From Nereida sp965655635 (lineage in GTDB: Bacteria; Pseudomonadota; Alphaproteobacteria; Rhodobacterales; Rhodobacteraceae): 64,000 nucleotides of DNA. Within the stretch, counting starts at the first letter, position 1. Every line of letters begins with the position of its first letter. The position numbers and the translations under genes were made by a program. The stretch spans positions 46,028-110,027 of the forward strand of contig NZ_CBFHHE010000005.1 of NCBI RefSeq assembly GCF_965655635.1, in the 5' to 3' direction. This document shows, piece after piece, positions 60,518 through 64,000 of this stretch. The notes beneath the pieces are model-generated. The model ran no database searches and had not been told where the DNA came from. It saw only the letters and a program-made list of their open reading frames with translations.

Positions 60518-62911
60518 TTAACCGCGCAGCTCACCACCTGTTGCTTTGTTAACTTTTTCGATAATTTTGGCGCCTACGGCCTCAATATCTTTTTCAGTCA
60601 ACGTGGCATCGCTCGGCTGTAAGCGGACAGTAATCGCAAGGCTTTTACGCCCTTCACCAAGGCTGCCGCCGATAAACTCGTCAAAGACGCGTACTTCGGA
60701 AATAAGTGCTTTATCAGCACCCACAGCTGCATTTACCAAGGTCAACGCCTCAACATCCGCATCCACAACAAACGCGAAATCGCGTTCAACAGCCTGTAAA
60801 TCTGTCGCCTTCAAAGCAGGGCGCGTGGCAGATGATTTACGCGGAAGCGGGATTTCAGCGGGGAAAATTGTGAAGGCCATCGCGGGACCTTTAATGCCCA
60901 TCGCCGCCAGAATTTTAGGGTGTAGCTCACCGAAAACGCCGAGCACTTTCTTTGGACCAAGACAGATTTGGCCATGCCGCCCAGGGTGCCACCAGTCAGA
61001 GCCACCGCGCAGGATTTGCACTTTGGCCGGAGCCCCCATGGAGGCCAGAACCGCCTCTATATCCGCTTTTATGTCGTAAACATCTACGGGGCGCATTTCA
61101 CCGTGGACATCCTTTGGACCTGTTCGCCCGACAAGAATACCTGCCACCTGATCGTGCTGCTCACCCGGCTCACCACCGTGCCATGCAGGTCCCGCCTCAA
61201 AAAGGCTTACGTCCATAAATCCACGCGCTTGGTTGCGGGCTGCAGCCTGCAGAAGACCAGGCAGCAAGTTAGGACGCATATGGCTCATTTCAGAGCTAAT
61301 GGGGTTTGCAAGCATTGTCGCATCAGTACCACCGCCAAAAAGCTCAGCCGCCTTTTGGTCGATAAAGCTGTAGGTGACAGCCTCGTTATACCCCAACGCG
61401 GCGGTTGTGCGGCGCGCCGTTGTCAGACGCTTTTGCATCGGCGTAAGTACAGGCTTTGAAATGCCAGCAATACGTGGAAGCGGCTTGCCGACAAGCTTTG
61501 TCAACGACGCAATCCGCGCAACTTCCTCAACCAAATCCGCCTCGCCCTGAACATCAGGACGCCATGACGGCACGTTAGCTTGGTCACCGTCTAACACAAA
61601 TCCCAGATCAGTTAGGGTTTGACGCTGTGTCTGCGCTGGAATTTCCATCCCAACGAGAGACACCACACGGTCAGTGTCCAGCTTATAGGCACGCGCAGTA
61701 TCAGGTACAGCACCGGCGGTTACAACTTCGCTCGCGTCACCACCTGCATGATCAACGATCATGCGTACAGCATGCTCAAGACCTTCAGGCGTAAAGGCAG
61801 GATCAATGCCGCGCTCAAACCGGTAGCGCGCATCAGAATTGATTTTAAGCGCACGGCCTGCGTAAGCGATTTGTACAGGGTTCCAATAAGCGCTTTCAAC
61901 AAAGACGCTAACGGTTTCATCTGTACAGCCTGTCTCAAGCCCGCCCATGATACCGGCGATGCTTTGCACACCGTTGTCATCGGAAATTGCCATTTGACTA
62001 GCGGAAAGCGTGTAGGTCTTATCATCAAGAGCAACGATTTCTTCACCGCCTACAGCGCGGTGGACCCGCAGATTTCCCGCAACTTTATCAGCATCAAAAA
62101 CGTGCAGCGGGCGGTTCAGATCATACGTAAACCAGTTGGTCACATCGACCAAGAAACTGATCGGGCGCAGGCCAATCGCACGTAACTGATCTTGCAGCCA
62201 TTGCGGGGACGGACCATTTTTGACGCCTTTGATTAAGCGACCACAGAATACGGGACACCCATCCAGCGTATCCTCATCGATACTAACACCAATCGCGCTT
62301 GCACCATTTGCGGCAACGGCAGTGACATCGCGAGCCGTCAACGTTCCAAGACCGCGCGCCGCCAAATCACGCGCAATACCGCGTACGCCCAATGCGTCAG
62401 GACGGTTTGGTGTGATCGCAATTTCGATGACCGGATCCACTTTGGCTGGATCATGCTCAGCAAGATAATCCGCGAAACTCTGGCCAATTTCACCGGATGG
62501 TAACTCGATGATACCATCGTGCTCGTCGGACAGTTCCATCTCACGCTCTGACGCCATCATGCCGAAGCTTTCGATGCCACGGATTTTGCCAACGCCGATA
62601 GTGGTATCAATGCCAGGCACGTAAACGCCGGGCTTGGCTACAACTACGGTAATGCCTTCGCGCGCATTTGGCGCACCGCAAATGATCTGCTTTTCACCCT
62701 CATCAGTTTGCACCTGACACACACGCAGTTTGTCTGCATCAGGGTGCTTCACCGCAGAGTTAACGTAGCCAATGGTAAACGGGCGGAGCTTTTCGATCGG
62801 GTTTTCAATGCCCTCAACCTCAAGACCAAGGTCGGTCAGTGCATCTGCAATCTCGTCAACAGACGCATCGGTTTGAAGGTGCGATTTCAGCCATGACAGA
62901 GTGAATTTCAT
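60518..62911 (-). CDS. pheT: Phenylalanyl-tRNA synthetase beta subunit
   Basis: 797 aa, the usual length. MKFTLSWLKSHLQT at the start, an EMAP/tRNA-binding domain with VCQVQTDEGEKQIICGAPNA, the B3/B4 editing domain, B5, the catalytic-like core and the C-terminal anticodon-binding (FDX-ACB) domain ending at the stop. GGAGGG precedes the ATG. Overlaps pheS by 4 nt (ATGA); forms an alpha2-beta2 enzyme with it. Confidence 0.95.
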   Translation of the reverse strand: MKFTLSWLKSHLQTDASVDEIADALTDLGLEVEGIENPIEKLRPFTIGYVNSAVKHPDADKLRVCQVQTDEGEKQIICGAPNAREGITVVVAKPGVYVPGIDTTIGVGKIRGIESFGMMASEREMELSDEHDGIIELPSGEIGQSFADYLAEHDPAKVDPVIEIAITPNRPDALGVRGIARDLAARGLGTLTARDVTAVAANGASAIGVSIDEDTLDGCPVFCGRLIKGVKNGPSPQWLQDQLRAIGLRPISFLVDVTNWFTYDLNRPLHVFDADKVAGNLRVHRAVGGEEIVALDDKTYTLSASQMAISDDNGVQSIAGIMGGLETGCTDETVSVFVESAYWNPVQIAYAGRALKINSDARYRFERGIDPAFTPEGLEHAVRMIVDHAGGDASEVVTAGAVPDTARAYKLDTDRVVSLVGMEIPAQTQRQTLTDLGFVLDGDQANVPSWRPDVQGEADLVEEVARIASLTKLVGKPLPRIAGISKPVLTPMQKRLTTARRTTAALGYNEAVTYSFIDQKAAELFGGGTDATMLANPISSEMSHMRPNLLPGLLQAAARNQARGFMDVSLFEAGPAWHGGEPGEQHDQVAGILVGRTGPKDVHGEMRPVDVYDIKADIEAVLASMGAPAKVQILRGGSDWWHPGRHGQICLGPKKVLGVFGELHPKILAAMGIKGPAMAFTIFPAEIPLPRKSSATRPALKATDLQAVERDFAFVVDADVEALTLVNAAVGADKALISEVRVFDEFIGGSLGEGRKSLAITVRLQPSDATLTEKDIEAVGAKIIEKVNKATGGELRG

Positions 62912-63981
62912 CGTGTCAGCCCTCCTGCAAGATTTGGTTGATCGAGCGATGCAAACCCGTAATGACGCAACCAACGCAGATCACTGTCAAAGAACGCACG
63001 CAGGTCGGGAATGCCGTATTTCAGCATCGCGATGCGGTCGATACCAACACCAAACGCAAAACCTTGGTACACATCCGGATCGATGCCACCCGCAGCAATT
63101 ACTTTGGGATGCACCATGCCTGAACCAAGGATTTCGAGCCAATCATCCCCCTCACCCACTTTAAGCGTACCGCCCTCCCACGAGCAGCGAATGTCCACTT
63201 CTGCGGATGGCTCTGTGAACGGAAAGTGGGACGCGCGGAACCTAAGCTCGACATCGTCGACCTCAAAGAATGCCTTCACAAACTCTTCAAGCACCCATTT
63301 TAAGTTGGCCATTGAGATGTTCTTATCCAGCGCCAAACCTTCGACTTGGTGGAACATAGGCGTATGAGTTTGGTCATAATCAGCTCGGTAAACACGGCCC
63401 GGGCAAATTGCGCGGATCGGTGCGCCATTTGCTTCCATGCTACGGATTTGTACCGGGCTGGTGTGGGTACGCAGCACGTGCGGCGGGCGATCATCGCCTT
63501 CGGCACGGTGGGTATAAAAAGTGTCCATCTCGGCGCGCGCAGGGTGGTGGCCCGGGATGTTGAGCGCATCAAAGTTGTACCAATCGCTCTCGATCTGGGG
63601 GCCTTCTGCTACGGAAAAGCCCATGTCGGCAAAGATGGCAGTGACTTCTTCCCAGACCTGACTGATCGGGTGCAAAGTGCCCGCGGGTCGTCCGCGTGAC
63701 GGCAACGTCACATCAAGCCACTCGGTACGCAACCGTTCATTAAGAACAGCATCTTCAAGCGCTTCTTTTTTGGCAGCCAGCGCAGAGTTGATTTCGTTTT
63801 TCAGTGCGTTCAACATCGGACCAGCTTCTTGTCGCTGCTCCGGTGTCATTTTACCCAATTCACGCATTTGGAGGCTGATTTCGCCTCTTTTGCCAACTGC
63901 TTGCACACGCAAATCTTCGAGAACCGCAGCGTCCTGCGCCTCCGCGATCAGGCTAAGGTATTTGGTACGTAGATCGGTCAA
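62908..63981 (-). CDS. pheS: Phenylalanyl-tRNA synthetase alpha subunit
   Basis: 357 aa. Class II aminoacyl-tRNA synthetase catalytic subunit: N-terminal coiled coil, then motif 2 region RTHTSPVQIRSME...GRVYRADYDQTHTPMFHQ and motif 3 GFAFGVGIDRIAMLKYGI. I set the start at the TTG at 63981: GGAG lies six bases before it and the homology begins with TDLRTKYLSLI. An in-frame TTG at 63999 at the window edge, or an upstream start, cannot be excluded. Confidence 0.93.
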   Translation of the reverse strand: MTDLRTKYLSLIAEAQDAAVLEDLRVQAVGKRGEISLQMRELGKMTPEQRQEAGPMLNALKNEINSALAAKKEALEDAVLNERLRTEWLDVTLPSRGRPAGTLHPISQVWEEVTAIFADMGFSVAEGPQIESDWYNFDALNIPGHHPARAEMDTFYTHRAEGDDRPPHVLRTHTSPVQIRSMEANGAPIRAICPGRVYRADYDQTHTPMFHQVEGLALDKNISMANLKWVLEEFVKAFFEVDDVELRFRASHFPFTEPSAEVDIRCSWEGGTLKVGEGDDWLEILGSGMVHPKVIAAGGIDPDVYQGFAFGVGIDRIAMLKYGIPDLRAFFDSDLRWLRHYGFASLDQPNLAGGLTR

Positions 63982-64000
63982 GAGATACTCCGTTTGCAAT

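Overview
The window looks like chromosome of a marine Roseobacter-clade alphaproteobacterium (Rhodobacteraceae). Pointers are xsc beside pta and a SoeABC-type sulfite dehydrogenase, the COQ9/rpsU divergent pair, a TrcR-type (DUF1013) cell-cycle regulator, dnaX/ybaB/recR next to a small SRP RNA, and two TGTC-N10-GACA (PpsR/CrtJ-type) boxes at hemC/hemE and hemF. The boxes suggest that the lineage carries, or once carried, aerobic anoxygenic photosynthesis. There are no insertion sequences, phage genes or CRISPR arrays. Gene density is high and overlapping start/stop codons are frequent.

Layout. 1-6.9 kb: sulfonate metabolism. The end of xsc (sulfoacetaldehyde to acetyl phosphate plus sulfite), pta (acetyl phosphate to acetyl-CoA) and soeABC (sulfite to sulfate, electrons to quinone). 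An unannotated-looking 49-codon single-TM gene is locked between soeA and soeB by ATGA overlaps on both sides. 7.1-12.6 kb: a carbohydrate-type ABC importer on the minus strand, divergent from a two-domain SnoaL-like protein, with a LacI-type palindrome between them. 12.7-27.6 kb: a galactoside catabolic locus. An IclR regulator and an ABC ATPase diverge from an eleven-gene operon: binding protein, two permeases, GH36 alpha-galactosidase, IlvD/EDD sugar-acid dehydratase, SDR dehydrogenase, KDGal kinase, KDPGal aldolase, SMP-30 lactonase, GH42 beta-galactosidase and aldose epimerase. Together these make a complete oxidative (De Ley-Doudoroff) galactose route fed by intracellular hydrolysis of alpha- and beta-galactosides.

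27.6-30.9 kb: lipase-like hydrolase, a frameshifted UDP-glucose dehydrogenase, a UDP-glucuronate epimerase carrying an in-frame octanucleotide repeat, and tRNA-Met. 31-38 kb: FAD-linked 2-hydroxyacid dehydrogenase, hemC, hemE, hemF, an SDR lacking the usual catalytic lysine, an RsmC-like methyltransferase, and clpS. 38-46 kb: SPOR-containing D,D-carboxypeptidase, yejFEBA peptide importer, membrane-anchored cytochrome c. 46-50 kb: pheA, an SRPBCC protein, nudC, and a frameshifted 5'-nucleotidase-family gene. 50-57 kb: ffs RNA, dnaX, a membrane protein, ybaB, recR, trcR, RNase T2, quinone oxidoreductase, COQ9, rpsU. 57-64 kb: Lrp regulator/alanine dehydrogenase pair, mscL, a GST gene with an in-frame amber codon, pheT and pheS.

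Three otherwise intact genes carry a single lesion each (ugd -1, nucleotidase +1, GST CAG-to-TAG-like). They are either recent pseudogenes or sequencing errors; the sequence alone cannot decide. The most interesting items are the hidden soe-linked small membrane protein, the octamer repeat in the epimerase, the paired PpsR-type boxes, and the galactoside operon with its IlvD/EDD-type dehydratase and SDR with a Lys-to-Asn change.
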